This document shows, piece by piece, positions 19,804 through 28,994 of a DNA stretch of 64,000 nucleotides. Source of the stretch: Xanthomonas indica (GTDB lineage: Bacteria > Pseudomonadota > Gammaproteobacteria > Xanthomonadales > Xanthomonadaceae); assembly GCF_040529045.1 (NCBI RefSeq), contig NZ_CP131914.1, forward strand, positions 2,960,501 through 3,024,500, read 5' to 3'. The first letter of the stretch is position 1. The number at the start of each line of letters is the position of its first letter. The position numbers and the translations under genes were made by a program. The notes beneath the pieces are model-generated. The model was not told the origin of the DNA. It saw only the letters and a list, made by a program, of their open reading frames with translations, and searched no databases.

Positions 19804-20423
19804 AGGCCTGCTCCGGACTTGCGCATCACCGTTTCCAGGGCCGCGCGCAGGCGCGCCTCGAGGGTGCCGTCGATGCGCACCGATTCGGCGTGCACGCGCA
19901 GGTCGCCGCGGCTCAGGCTCAGGTCCGGCACCAGCCGGATGCCCTGGTCCATCATCGTCAGCAGCGGGGTCAGCGCGGCGATGTCGTCCGGGTGCAGGCG
20001 CACCTCGACGTCGCGGCGCGCGCCGCCGACCGCGTCCAGCGCCTCGGCGACCAGTTCCGACAGCAGCACGGGGTCGGCCTGGTAGGCGCGGCCGACCAGG
20101 CTGCCGGCGATGCGCACGGCCAGTTCGCCGAGCGCGCCGACCACTTCGTTCTCCAGCCGCGCCAGCGGCCGCGAGAAGTTGTCCAGGATGCCTTCGATCT
20201 GCGCGGTCAGGCGGCGGATCTCGGCCTGGCCCTGGGCCAGGCCCTCGGCATGGCCGCGCTCGAAGCCTTCGTGCTGGGCCGCGGCCTCGATCGCCTGGAT
20301 CTCCTCCAGGCTCGGCGGACGCAGCACCGGCTCGTCCGGCAGGGCGTCCTCGTACGACTGCGCCGCCTGCGGGAGCGGGGCATCGAGTTCCGGCGCCAGC
20401 CAGCGCACCACGTTGCCGTTCAT
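19800..20423 (-). CDS. fliH: FliH, export ATPase regulator
   Basis: A 207-residue cytoplasmic protein. The central helix shows the GxxxG-like repeats characteristic of FliH (GFERGHAEGLAQGQAE, about residues 53-68). The C-terminal half (VGRAYQADPVLLSELVAEAL, RLHPDDIAAL, RVHAESVRIDGTLEARL) matches the FliH/V-type ATPase E-subunit-like domain. It restrains FliI and links it to FliN. It overlaps fliG at its start (4 bp) and fliI at its end. Confidence 0.94.
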   Translation of the reverse strand: MNGNVVRWLAPELDAPLPQAAQSYEDALPDEPVLRPPSLEEIQAIEAAAQHEGFERGHAEGLAQGQAEIRRLTAQIEGILDNFSRPLARLENEVVGALGELAVRIAGSLVGRAYQADPVLLSELVAEALDAVGGARRDVEVRLHPDDIAALTPLLTMMDQGIRLVPDLSLSRGDLRVHAESVRIDGTLEARLRAALETVMRKSGAGL

Positions 20424-21430
20424 ACCATGGCCTCCGCACCGCTGCCGCCCAGGGTGATCACGCCTTCATCGGCCAGGCGCCGCACGATCGCCAGGATCTC
20501 CTTCTGCGCCGCTTCCACGTCGGACAGGCGCACCGGACCGCGCGCTTCCATGTCTTCGAGCAGGATCTCGGCGGCGCGCTGGGACATGTTCTTGGTGATC
20601 TTGTCGCGCACCTTGATGTCGGCGCCGCGCAGGGCCAGGCCGAGGCGGTCGCCGCTGACTTCGCGCAGCATGGTCTGCAGGGCGCGGTCGTCCAGTTCCA
20701 CCAGGTTGTCGAACACGAACATCAGGTCCTGGATGCGGCTGCCCAGGTCGGCGTCGATCTTGCTGATCGCCGACAGCACGCCCTGGTCCGAGCCGCTGTC
20801 GAGGAAGTTGAGGATGTTGGCCGCGACCTTGACCCCGCCGACGTTGGACGACTTCAGGTTCTGGTTGCCGGAGAACTGCCGCTCCATGATCTCGTTGAGC
20901 TCGTTGAGCGCGTGCGGCGGGATGCCGTCGAGGGTGGCGATGCGCATCAGCACGTCGGCGCGGGTGCGTTCGGGCAGCAGCTTCAGCGCCTCGGCGGCCT
21001 GGTCGCTGTCCAGGTGCGCCATCACGATGGCGATGATCTGCGGATGCTCGTTGCGCACCAGGTCGGCGATGGAGCGCGGGTCCATCCACTTCAGGGTGTC
21101 CAGGCCGGTGGTGTTGCGGCCCAGCAGGATGCGGTCGATCAGGCTGCCGGCCTTGTCGGCGCCCAGCGCCTGCACCAGCACGTTGCGGATGTAGTCGTCG
21201 GCGCCCACGCCCAGCGAGGTCTTGCTGCCCAGCTCGGCGTTGAACTCTTCCATGACCTTCTCGACTTGGTCGCGCGAGATGCCGCTCAGCGTCGCCATGG
21301 CGATGCCGATCTTCTGCACCTCCTTGGGGTCCATGTGCTTGAGCACCTCGGCCGCGTCGGCTTCGCCGAGCGACAGCAGCAGCACGGCGGCGCGCTGGGT
21401 GCCATTCATTGCGTTCGCATCAGGCTTCAC
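20420..21430 (-). CDS. fliG: FliG, motor switch protein
   Basis: A 336-residue C-ring protein with the usual N, middle and C armadillo-like domains. Recognisable stretches are RAAVLLLSLGEADAAEVLKH, EHPQIIAIVMAHLDSDQAAE (EHPQ motif, middle domain), and the torque helix region MFVFDNLVELDDRALQTML. The longest start is a GTG at 21430, overlapping fliF by 11 bp, with AAGGGATGG 7-10 nt upstream. An internal ATG at 21409 (MNGTQRA) is the alternative and matches where FliG conservation begins. Stator electrostatic contact is made through its C-terminal domain. Confidence 0.95.
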   Translation of the reverse strand: MKPDANAMNGTQRAAVLLLSLGEADAAEVLKHMDPKEVQKIGIAMATLSGISRDQVEKVMEEFNAELGSKTSLGVGADDYIRNVLVQALGADKAGSLIDRILLGRNTTGLDTLKWMDPRSIADLVRNEHPQIIAIVMAHLDSDQAAEALKLLPERTRADVLMRIATLDGIPPHALNELNEIMERQFSGNQNLKSSNVGGVKVAANILNFLDSGSDQGVLSAISKIDADLGSRIQDLMFVFDNLVELDDRALQTMLREVSGDRLGLALRGADIKVRDKITKNMSQRAAEILLEDMEARGPVRLSDVEAAQKEILAIVRRLADEGVITLGGSGAEAMV

Positions 21431-23141
21431 TGGCGACCCATCCCTTCACGACCTGCGCCACGCGCTTGGAATCCTGTTTGACCGCTTCGCGGGCCTGGCG
21501 CAACCGTTCCTCGTACGCGTCGGGCAGGGCGATGGCGGGGTTGCCGCCAGTGCCGCCGCTGAGGCTGGCGGTGTCCTCGCCCAGCGAAGGCAGCAGCGGG
21601 TTGTCGTCGTCGAGCATGGACAGCTTGGCATCGCGCGGCTCGCCGCCTTCGCGGTCGTGGCCCACGGCCGCGGCCGGCGCCGGACCGGCGATCTGGCGCA
21701 GCGCCGGGCGCAGCACGCCGAACAGCAGCGCCAGCACCACCGCCGCACCCAGCAGCAGGCGCGCGCCGTTCATCACCCGCGGATCTTCCCACCAACCGGG
21801 CTTGTCGGCCGCTTCCGGGGCCTGGCGGACGAACGGGGCGTTCATCACCGAGACGGTGTCGCCGCGTTCAGCGTTGAAGCCCACCGCCTGCTTGACCAGG
21901 CCTTCGATGCGGGTCAGCTCGGCGGCGCTGAGCGCCTGTTCGGTCATCTTGCCCTTGGCGCCCGGACGCATCACGTGGTCCACCAGCACCGCCACCGACA
22001 CGCGCTTGATGCGGCCGGCCGGCTGCCGGGTGTGCTGCAGGGTGCGGTCCAGCTCGTAGTTGCGGGTGGCGCTCTTGGAGCTCTCGGTCGGCGTCGCGGC
22101 GGCGGCCTGCTGGGTGCCGGCCGTGCCCGGGGCGGGCGGGGCGCCGGTCGCGCCCGGCTGGCCCGGCGCGCTGCCCGGCGAGTTGCTGGTCGCGCCGGGC
22201 GCGCCCTGCGGGCCGCCGGTGCTGGTGCTGCTGTCGCTGACCTGCTCGCTGCGCAGCTTCGGCGGGTCGCCGTTGTACAGCTCGCGCGCTTCCTCGACCA
22301 CCGAGAAGTCCATGTCCACGTTCACTTCCGGATTGACCCGGCCCGGGCCGGTCATCGGCTCCAGCAGCTCGCGGATGCGCTGGTTGTAGGCGCTTTCCTG
22401 GCGCCGCACCTGGTCGAACTGGGCGGCATTGAGCGCCGCGTCGCTGTTGGGGTCGGCGATGGTCAGCATGCGCCCGCTCTGGTCGACCACGGTGACGCGG
22501 TCCGGCGACAGGTCGGGGATGCTGGAGGCGACCATGTTGACGATCGCATCGACCTGGTTGCGTTCCAGGGTGGTGCCGCCGCGCAGTTCCAGCACCACCG
22601 AGGCGCTGGCGGCCTCGCGCTGGCGGGTGAACGCGCTCGGCTTGGGGATGGCCAGGTGCACCCGCGCCTCGCGCACCGGGCGCAGGCTGGCGATGGTGCG
22701 CGCCAGTTCGGTTTCCAGGGCGTGCTGGTAGCGCGCGTTCTCCACGAACTGGCTGACCCCGAAGCCGGGATCCTTCTCCATCACCTCGAAGCCCATGTTG
22801 CCGTTGTCGGTCAGGCCGGAACCGGCCAGCTTCAGCCGCGCGTCGTACAGCTTGTCCTCCGGCACGGTGATCGCGCCGGTGGCCGGGTCGAGCTTGAACG
22901 GGATCTGCGCGGTGCGCAGCAGGTCGGTGGCCTCGGCCGTGCCTTTCTCGTCCAGGCCTGTGTAGAGCGGGGTGTAGGCCGGCTTCTGCGACCAGAAGAA
23001 CACGAACAGGCCGGCCGCCACGGCCACCGCAATCATCGCCATCAGGCCGATGCGACGGGTGATCTGCAGGCTCTGCAGGCGGTCGAACCAGGCGCCTGCC
23101 TTTTCGCTGCTGAACGTCTCTTTACTGATCGCAAGCGCCAT
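21420..23141 (-). CDS. fliF: FliF, MS-ring protein
   Basis: A 573-residue inner-membrane ring protein. Two membrane helices bracket the periplasmic ring-building motifs: IGLMAMIAVAVAAGLFVFFW near residues 31-50 and ARLLLGAAVVLALLFGVL near residues 455-472. Conserved stretches include YTPLYTGL, KVPEDKLYDARLKLAG-like ITVPEDKLYDARLKLAGSG, and VVDQSGRMLT. The C-terminal tail (LPDAYEERLRQAREAVKQD...VVKGWVASE) binds FliG. A Gly/Pro/Ala-rich insert near residues 310-345 is variable. It is the second gene of fliE-fliK. Confidence 0.96.
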   Translation of the reverse strand: MALAISKETFSSEKAGAWFDRLQSLQITRRIGLMAMIAVAVAAGLFVFFWSQKPAYTPLYTGLDEKGTAEATDLLRTAQIPFKLDPATGAITVPEDKLYDARLKLAGSGLTDNGNMGFEVMEKDPGFGVSQFVENARYQHALETELARTIASLRPVREARVHLAIPKPSAFTRQREAASASVVLELRGGTTLERNQVDAIVNMVASSIPDLSPDRVTVVDQSGRMLTIADPNSDAALNAAQFDQVRRQESAYNQRIRELLEPMTGPGRVNPEVNVDMDFSVVEEARELYNGDPPKLRSEQVSDSSTSTGGPQGAPGATSNSPGSAPGQPGATGAPPAPGTAGTQQAAAATPTESSKSATRNYELDRTLQHTRQPAGRIKRVSVAVLVDHVMRPGAKGKMTEQALSAAELTRIEGLVKQAVGFNAERGDTVSVMNAPFVRQAPEAADKPGWWEDPRVMNGARLLLGAAVVLALLFGVLRPALRQIAGPAPAAAVGHDREGGEPRDAKLSMLDDDNPLLPSLGEDTASLSGGTGGNPAIALPDAYEERLRQAREAVKQDSKRVAQVVKGWVASEA

Positions 23142-23153
23142 CGTCTTCTACCC

Positions 23154-23516
23154 TTACAGCGGCATGTTCATCACGTCCTGGTACGCCTGGACGAGTCGGT
23201 TGCGGACTTCCACGGTAGCGCGAAACGCCACCTGGGACTGTTGCGCGGCCAGCATCACCTTGGCCAGATCCGCGCTGGGGTCGCCCAGTTCGAAGGCCTT
23301 GGCGAGGTTGCCGGACTTCTGCTGGGCTTCGTTCACGCCGCCGATCGCGTTGCGCAGGGTCTCGGTGAAGCTCGGACCCTGCACGCCCTGGTTGCCGGTC
23401 AGGCCTTCGATCGCATGGCTGCGGCCGACATCGCCCACCCGCGTCTGCGCCGCCTGGCCGACCTGGCCTTGGTAGCTGCGGATCTGCGAAAGAATGGAGC
23501 TGATGGAGTCGCTCAT
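23154..23516 (-). CDS. fliE: FliE, MS-ring to rod junction protein
   Basis: A 120-residue export substrate joining the MS ring to the rod. The conserved C-terminal half is evident: FTETLRNAIGGVNEAQQKSGNLA, split here at FTETLRNAIGGVNEAQ, then DLAKVMLAAQQSQVAFRATV and VRNRLVQAYQDVMNMPL. I chose ATG 23516 (MSDSISSIL); a longer frame to 23582 runs through the sigma-54 promoter and is excluded. It is first gene of fliEFGHIJK. Confidence 0.95.
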   Translation of the reverse strand: MSDSISSILSQIRSYQGQVGQAAQTRVGDVGRSHAIEGLTGNQGVQGPSFTETLRNAIGGVNEAQQKSGNLAKAFELGDPSADLAKVMLAAQQSQVAFRATVEVRNRLVQAYQDVMNMPL

Positions 23517-23557
23517 ACGGTGAAGTCCCTGCCGGGAGACGGCTTGCCCGTATGCAA

Positions 23558-23573
23558 TGCAAGCGGTGTGCCG
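23558..23573 (-). promoter_or_regulatory. Sigma-54 promoter of the fliEFGHIJK operon
   Basis: On the minus strand it reads CGGCACACCGCTTGCA: GG, 10 bases, GC. Predicted transcription starts near 23547, about 31 nt before the fliE ATG. Confidence 0.85.
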
Positions 23574-23648
23574 AAACTGCATTCACCTGTGGCGGCGCTC
23601 ACCAGCGCGGTGCGGGCGGGGAGGCTGGGCGGCGGTGACGGGTTCCCG

Positions 23649-23670
23649 GCGCCGGCAGCGTGGCCGGCGC
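23649..23670 (-). terminator. GC-rich hairpin downstream of the glycosyltransferase gene
   Basis: GCGCCGGC at 23649-23656 pairs with 23663-23670 across a 6-nt loop, about 100 bp beyond the glycosyltransferase stop and before the fliE promoter. No U-tract follows on the minus strand, so terminator function is tentative. Confidence 0.35.
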
Positions 23671-23770
23671 AACGTGGGGGTCGGCGAGGTGTCGGCGGGT
23701 TGACGCTGTGCGCCGCGTCACGGTCGGGTGCCAGCGGTGCGGCGATCCTGGGTCGGCGCGGGCGGCTGTC

Positions 23771-26700
23771 TCAGTCCGGCAGCCAGGCCGCGCGCCACTC
23801 CTCCAGGTTGTCGCCCTGCAGTAGCCAGTCGCGCTGCACCGCTGTGCGCAGGGCGGTGCCGGCCGCCATCCGCGCGTCGGCGTCGGCCAGGTGCGCGCGG
23901 ATCGCGTTCACCCAGTCGCGGAAGCGGTTCTTGACCAGGGTGACGGGCAGTCCGCCGTCGCGGTAGGGCGGCAGGTCGCTGGCCACCACCGGATAGCCGC
24001 AGGCGCCGTACTCGAGCAGGCGCAGGTTGCTCTTGCAGCGGTTGAACAGGTTGTCTTCCAGCGGCGCCAGCGCCAGGTCCAGCCTCAGCGCGGCCAGCGC
24101 CTGCGGATAGCGGGCGAAATCCACGCCGTCGTGCACCTCATGCACATGCCGGCGCAGCCGCGCCGGGCACAGGCCCATGAACACCCAGTGCACCTCGCCG
24201 GCCAGCGCCTGCACCACGTCGGCGATCAGCTCGAGATCGCCGGTGTGGCTGAGCCCGCCGGCCCAGCCGACCCGCGGCTTGGTCGCGGCGGACGCCGCCG
24301 GTGCCGGCAGTGCGCCCCACAGCTGCGGCTCCAGCCGGTTGCGCACCACGCGGATGTCGCCGTGCAGGCCGGCCAGCGCCTCGGCCAGGTCCGGGGTGGA
24401 GACGGTGACCCGGTCCACCAGCGTGGCGGCGCGCCTCAGCGAGCGCAGCACGTCCTTGGGCATCTGCTCGCGGTGCGCGCTCTTGAGCGGCAGATTGGGC
24501 AGGTAATCGTCCAGTTCGTAGACCATGAAGGCATTGCCGAACCGGCGCATGCGCTCCATCCGCGCCAGTTCCGCATCGCCGACCCGGCGCTGCAGTACCA
24601 CCACGTCGGCGCCGATGCGCTGCAGTTCCACCGGGTCGAGCAGGCGCGCGTAATACAGGCCGTCGATCTGCGCGGCCGCGGCCAGCGCCTGGAACGGCTG
24701 GATCACCCGGTACTGGCCGCTGCCGAAGGTGTCGCCCGGATGCGCCAGGACCCTGGGCAGCGGCTTCCACGCCAGCGGCTGCCAGGAGAACTCGGACTCG
24801 GTCAGCTGGAAGCCGCCGGGCTGGTCCAGGCCCAGGCTGGGCGAGTAGGCCGGGTCGTGCGCCAGCGCCGGCAGCCAGCGCTGCAGCAGGGCCTCGTCGG
24901 CCGCCTCGCTGCGCGTGGCCGGGGCCGGCTGCAGCAGCAGCGCCTGCGGCGTCCATACGGTCCAGGCGCCGGCCGCCGCGGCGCGCAGGCACAGATCCAC
25001 GTCGGCGCCGCCGGCGGCGAAGCCGGCCGCGTCGAAGCCGGACAGGTGCTCGAACAGCGCTCGCCGCACCAGCAGGCACTGCGCCGACACCGCGCTGTAG
25101 CGGTGCGCCACCTGCAGCCGGCCCATGTAGCCGGGCTGGGCCATCGCTTCCCCGGCGAAGGCGTGGCCGGCGCCAGCCAGCAGCCCCGGCAGCAGGCCGG
25201 CATGGGTGATGCGGCCATCGGCGGACACACCCTTGGCGCCGACGATGCCGACCTCCGGCCGCTGCGCGTGGTTCATCAGCGCGTGCAGCCAGCCGTCCTG
25301 CACCGCGGCGCTGTCGGCATCCAGGAACAGCAGGTACTCGCCCTGCGCCTGGGTGGCGGCGAGGTTGTGCGCCTCGGCTTGCGAGACCCGCTGTTCCAGG
25401 GCGAACACGCGGATGCGGCCATTGCCCAGCTCGGCCACCGCCTGCATCCACGCGGTGATCTCCGGCGCCTGGCTAGCGTTGTCCACCAGCAGCAGTTCGT
25501 AGGCCGGGTAGGCGGTCTGTTCGAGCAGGCTGACCACCGCGCGCTGCAGCGCCGGCAGGTTGTCCTGCGCCAGCAGCACGATCGAGACCGGCGGCTGCCC
25601 GGGATGGCCGTAGTCGATGCGGAACAGGCCGCCCGCCAGCGGCTCGACCATGGCCTGCGGATAGCCGCGGGCCTGCAGGTGCGCGGCGATCGCGCGCTGA
25701 CGCGCCTGTCCGCCGGCCTCGGCGCTGGCCGGCGCGGCGAGCAGCAGCGGCTCGGGCAGGTGCACGATGCCGTCGCCGCCGTCGCGCAGGAACAGACGCA
25801 GGATCAGCTCGAGTTCGCTGGCACCGTCGTAGGCCGGATCGAAGCCGCCGAGCGCCTGCACCGCGGTGCGGCGGAACACCCAATGGCCGGCCGTGGCCAG
25901 CGGATTGCCCAGCAGCAGGTCCAGGTCCGGATCGGGCCGTAGCAGCGGCGCCAGGGTGTCTGCGTCCACGGCCAGCCATTCGTCCGCATACAGCGCGTTG
26001 CATTGCGGCTGCTGCGCCAGTTCCAGCAGCAGCCGCAGCAGGCCGCCGGCGTAGAACCGGTTGCCGGCCGCCACGCGCAGGCACCAGTCGCTGGCCCGCG
26101 CGGTGTCCAGGGCGGCATGCAGGGCCGCCGCATCGGCCTCGAGCGCCAGCGGCGGCAGGATCCGGACTCGCGGGTCCGGCCACGCGGCGAGGGGCGCATC
26201 GCCCAGCACCAGCGCCTGCACCTGCGCGAACGGCGCGCCCTCCAGCAGCAGGCTGTCCAGGGTCGCCGCCAGCGCGGTGCGGTCGGCGCCACGCGCGTCG
26301 ATCAGCACGGCCAGCCGCGGTGCGCCACCGAGTGTGGCCAGGCGCGCATCGAGCAGGGCGCGTTGCGCCGGCGTCAGCGTCCGCCGCGCCTGCCAGTCGC
26401 GCAGGGCGGCTTGCACGCAGACGCGCGCGTAGGCGTCCTGGATCGCCTGCAGCAGGTCGACCGGCGCGCCAGCGCCGCCGCCCAGCGGCGTCGCCGTGAC
26501 CTGGCGCACGTCGCCATCGCCGCGGTACCAGCCCATCGCGCGCACGCCCTGGCGGAAGTTGGCGTGGCCCTGGTCGCCGATGCCGGGCTGGTCGCGGCCG
26601 ACCTGGCTGTATTGCTCCTCCGACACCCGGAAGCGGGTCAGCGGTCGCGCCAGCAGGGCCAGATGGCCGCGGTGCAGCAGCTTGGCGTACAGCGCCAGGT

Positions 26701-27295
26701 CGCCGACCCAGTTGATCACCTTGCCGGCCAGCGTCATCAGCTCGTCGCCGATCTCCAGCAGGTCGCTGCGCCGGCACAGCACGCAACTGGGCTCGCCGAC
26801 GAAATTGATGGTGTGGTCGGCCAGGAACGACAGCAGTTCCGGCCCGTCCAGCAGCACGTCGCCGGCGAACGGGAAGGCGGTGGCCGGGATGTCCTCCAGC
26901 GGCGCGCCGTGGCTGTCGATGCGCTGCCGCCGCGAGGAGGCCAGCAGCACGTCCGGCGCCGACTGCATCGCTGCGACCAGCGCGGCCACGCAGTCCGGCG
27001 CCAGCACATCGTCGTCGTGCAGGAATTTCACGTACTCGCCCTGGGCCAGGGCGATGCCGCGCGCAGTGCTGCCGAGTTCGCCCAGCTGGCTGGGATTGCG
27101 GTGGTAGCGGATCGGGAACGGGGCGCCGGCGGCGCGGCGTTCCACCACCTCGGCGATCGCCTCGGTGGGGTTGTCGTCGCAGATGACCAGTTCCAGTGCC
27201 GGATAGGTCTGGGCCAGCACGCTGTCGAGCGCCTGCTCGAAGTAGCGCAGCTTGTAGGCCGGCATGACCACGCTGACCAGGGGCGGGTGGGGCAT
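23771..27295 (-). CDS. Three-module flagellar glycosyltransferase
   Basis: A 1174-residue cytoplasmic glycosyltransferase. Module 1 (residues about 5-230) is GT2-type: VSVVMPAYKLRYFEQALDSV, VICDDNPTE and a DDD metal/sugar-nucleotide site in KFLHDDDVLAP (about residue 93). A degenerate GT2-like stretch follows (about 370-560). A further GT2 module at about 567-820 has SIVLLAQDNLPALQ, LLLVDNASQ and LFLDADSAAV. The C-terminus (about 845-1174) resembles GT4/GT1 enzymes (TKPRVGWAGGLSHTGDLE, RLLEYGACGYPVVASD). I chose ATG 27295 (MPHPPLVSVV). Its place between the fli and glycan genes indicates it glycosylates flagellin; the large multi-module architecture recalls Fgt1-type enzymes of Pseudomonas syringae. 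The sugar is not deducible. Confidence 0.88.
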   Translation of the reverse strand: MPHPPLVSVVMPAYKLRYFEQALDSVLAQTYPALELVICDDNPTEAIAEVVERRAAGAPFPIRYHRNPSQLGELGSTARGIALAQGEYVKFLHDDDVLAPDCVAALVAAMQSAPDVLLASSRRQRIDSHGAPLEDIPATAFPFAGDVLLDGPELLSFLADHTINFVGEPSCVLCRRSDLLEIGDELMTLAGKVINWVGDLALYAKLLHRGHLALLARPLTRFRVSEEQYSQVGRDQPGIGDQGHANFRQGVRAMGWYRGDGDVRQVTATPLGGGAGAPVDLLQAIQDAYARVCVQAALRDWQARRTLTPAQRALLDARLATLGGAPRLAVLIDARGADRTALAATLDSLLLEGAPFAQVQALVLGDAPLAAWPDPRVRILPPLALEADAAALHAALDTARASDWCLRVAAGNRFYAGGLLRLLLELAQQPQCNALYADEWLAVDADTLAPLLRPDPDLDLLLGNPLATAGHWVFRRTAVQALGGFDPAYDGASELELILRLFLRDGGDGIVHLPEPLLLAAPASAEAGGQARQRAIAAHLQARGYPQAMVEPLAGGLFRIDYGHPGQPPVSIVLLAQDNLPALQRAVVSLLEQTAYPAYELLLVDNASQAPEITAWMQAVAELGNGRIRVFALEQRVSQAEAHNLAATQAQGEYLLFLDADSAAVQDGWLHALMNHAQRPEVGIVGAKGVSADGRITHAGLLPGLLAGAGHAFAGEAMAQPGYMGRLQVAHRYSAVSAQCLLVRRALFEHLSGFDAAGFAAGGADVDLCLRAAAAGAWTVWTPQALLLQPAPATRSEAADEALLQRWLPALAHDPAYSPSLGLDQPGGFQLTESEFSWQPLAWKPLPRVLAHPGDTFGSGQYRVIQPFQALAAAAQIDGLYYARLLDPVELQRIGADVVVLQRRVGDAELARMERMRRFGNAFMVYELDDYLPNLPLKSAHREQMPKDVLRSLRRAATLVDRVTVSTPDLAEALAGLHGDIRVVRNRLEPQLWGALPAPAASAATKPRVGWAGGLSHTGDLELIADVVQALAGEVHWVFMGLCPARLRRHVHEVHDGVDFARYPQALAALRLDLALAPLEDNLFNRCKSNLRLLEYGACGYPVVASDLPPYRDGGLPVTLVKNRFRDWVNAIRAHLADADARMAAGTALRTAVQRDWLLQGDNLEEWRAAWLPD

Positions 27296-27568
27296 GAACG
27301 ATGGACCGTGTCGGAAAAGGAGCGGGGCGCACACTGCGCCTGATCCATCGCTTATGCAACAACCATGCCGCGCGTCGCGGACCTGCCGCGGCGATGTCGT
27401 GGGCTCGGCAGCAGAGCGGTCAGCAGATCGCCGTGCAGCGGGGACAGATCCACCGGGCCGGTCACCATGCCGTGTCATGCCGCGTGCGGCGGGACGTGCC
27501 GGCCTGGCATGCCTATCGCGGCGTAAGTGCTGGCCCCAAAAAGCGCGACACAGCGGAACGTTCCGCCA

Positions 27569-28708
27569 TCAATCCCATTCCACGTAAAGCACGGTGTCGT
27601 AGAAGTACAGCGAGTACTTGCGCAGGCGCAGCCTGGCGCCCGGCAGGATCCGGTCCAGCTCGGCGACGATGTCCAGCAGGTCGAGCGCGTGGTGATAGCA
27701 GGTGATGGCCAAGCGCGGGCGGCAGCGCCGGATCAGTTCGGTGGCCCCGCGCAATACCAGCGGCTCGGCGCCTTCCACGTCCATCTTCAGCAAGGTGGCG
27801 CGCTCGACGACATCGTCCAGGCGCAGGCAGTCCACATGCGCCGCGCCGTTGCCGTCGAGACGGCTGCCCATGGTGCCCTGTGCGTCGAATGCCAAAGTGC
27901 CGGCGCTGTCGGCGACCGCCGCGTTGTACAGCGTGGTGCGGCCACCATCCTCCGCCAATCCCTGCTGCAGGACGGCATAGTTGGTCGGGTCCGGTTCGAA
28001 TGCATGGATGGCCGCATAGCGGTTGCGGGCGGCGATGCGGAACTTGCGCACGGTATCGCCGTCGTAGGCGCCGATGTCCACATAGTGCTCGTCCGCGCCG
28101 ATCCGGATCGGATGCGGATTGCCTGCGAACATGGAGAAATATTCCTGTTCGCCCGGGCACAGCACCTCCAGCAAGGGCTGCCGATCGCCGTTCAGCGCCA
28201 TCTGCAGGACCGCATCGAGCGTGCCTACGCTCAGGGCATCGGCGAGGCGAGCGCGCACGGCGTCGAAGCGTTGGGCATGTGCCAGTGTCTGCGCGCGGGT
28301 CGTCGGTCCGGTCTGGTAGATCAGGGTCATGTCCAGCGCGTACATCAACTCCGGCAGATCGACGTGGCGGCCGCCGACCTGTTGCACCAGTTGCGCAAAG
28401 TGCAGCCACGTCGGGATCGAATAGCCGCAATTGATTGCAGGGAGCTTCGCCAGTTGCGAATCCCGCCGCAGCGCCGCCGTCGGCAGTACGGTATCGAAAC
28501 CGGCGACCGGCGTGCCTTGCGCATCCAGCACGTCGTCCACTGCGACGATCTGGATGCCGGGAGCCCTGGCACGTAGTGCAGCGGCCGCAGCGGCGGCGAA
28601 GACGTTCCCCAGGTAGGAACTGGGGGCGAGGAACATCGCGCCGCCAGCGCGCATGCAAGCATCGATCAGGTCCGCTTCGCGCTGAAGCGCGGCCAGAGGG
28701 TCGGTCAT
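27569..28708 (-). CDS. FkbM-family methyltransferase
   Basis: A 379-residue protein. Residues 1-180 are a domain I do not recognise, containing AMFLAPSSYLGNVFAAA and IVAVDDVLD, which looks Rossmann-like. The C-terminal half is an FkbM-type SAM-dependent O-methyltransferase: YVDIGAYDGDTVRKF (near residue 212, SAM-binding loop), IHAFEPDPTNYA, DDVVERATLLKMDVEGAEP with DVEGAE as the family signature, and RPRLAITCYH. It probably methylates a sugar of the flagellin glycan; the position beside the glycosyltransferase supports this. ATG 28708 (MTDPLAAL) is preferred over 28813. It stands alone with gaps of 273 and 286 bp on either side and no identified sigma-54 site. Confidence 0.82.
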   Translation of the reverse strand: MTDPLAALQREADLIDACMRAGGAMFLAPSSYLGNVFAAAAAAALRARAPGIQIVAVDDVLDAQGTPVAGFDTVLPTAALRRDSQLAKLPAINCGYSIPTWLHFAQLVQQVGGRHVDLPELMYALDMTLIYQTGPTTRAQTLAHAQRFDAVRARLADALSVGTLDAVLQMALNGDRQPLLEVLCPGEQEYFSMFAGNPHPIRIGADEHYVDIGAYDGDTVRKFRIAARNRYAAIHAFEPDPTNYAVLQQGLAEDGGRTTLYNAAVADSAGTLAFDAQGTMGSRLDGNGAAHVDCLRLDDVVERATLLKMDVEGAEPLVLRGATELIRRCRPRLAITCYHHALDLLDIVAELDRILPGARLRLRKYSLYFYDTVLYVEWD

Positions 28709-28842
28709 GGGTCCACTCGAAAGGGCGCGCCATAGGAGGCGTGCGGATGCTGGAAAGACGGATACGAGGGGCATGTCGCGTGGTAGCGCGATCAGGCCGC
28801 AGGGGATCGTCACCCGCGAGCGATCCTAGCGAAGCCTGTCGC

Positions 28843-28867
28843 GCTGGGATCGTGCATGCATCCCAGC
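28843..28867. repeat. Inverted repeat upstream of the FkbM gene
   Basis: GCTGGGAT at 28843-28850 and its complement at 28860-28867 flank a 9-nt spacer, in the 286-bp region between the hexapeptide gene and the FkbM methyltransferase. It could end the upstream operon transcript or be an operator; no U-tract is present. Nothing else recognisable is in this spacer. Confidence 0.35.
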
Positions 28868-28994
28868 CCGGCGCGATGTCGCACGTGACGCCTGTTTTGG
28901 CAAAGTGAACGGGGGACGTCGGCACAGCGACGCCATCACTGGCGGAACGTATAGTGAAACGGCACCGCGACTCGGGCGTTCGCGCGCGCCTACG

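Noticed and set aside
28960-28994. A possible sigma-54 site in the spacer upstream of the FkbM gene.
   Set aside because: Candidate GC and CC pairs there are 11 bases or otherwise wrongly spaced, unlike the exact 10 in the nine accepted sites.
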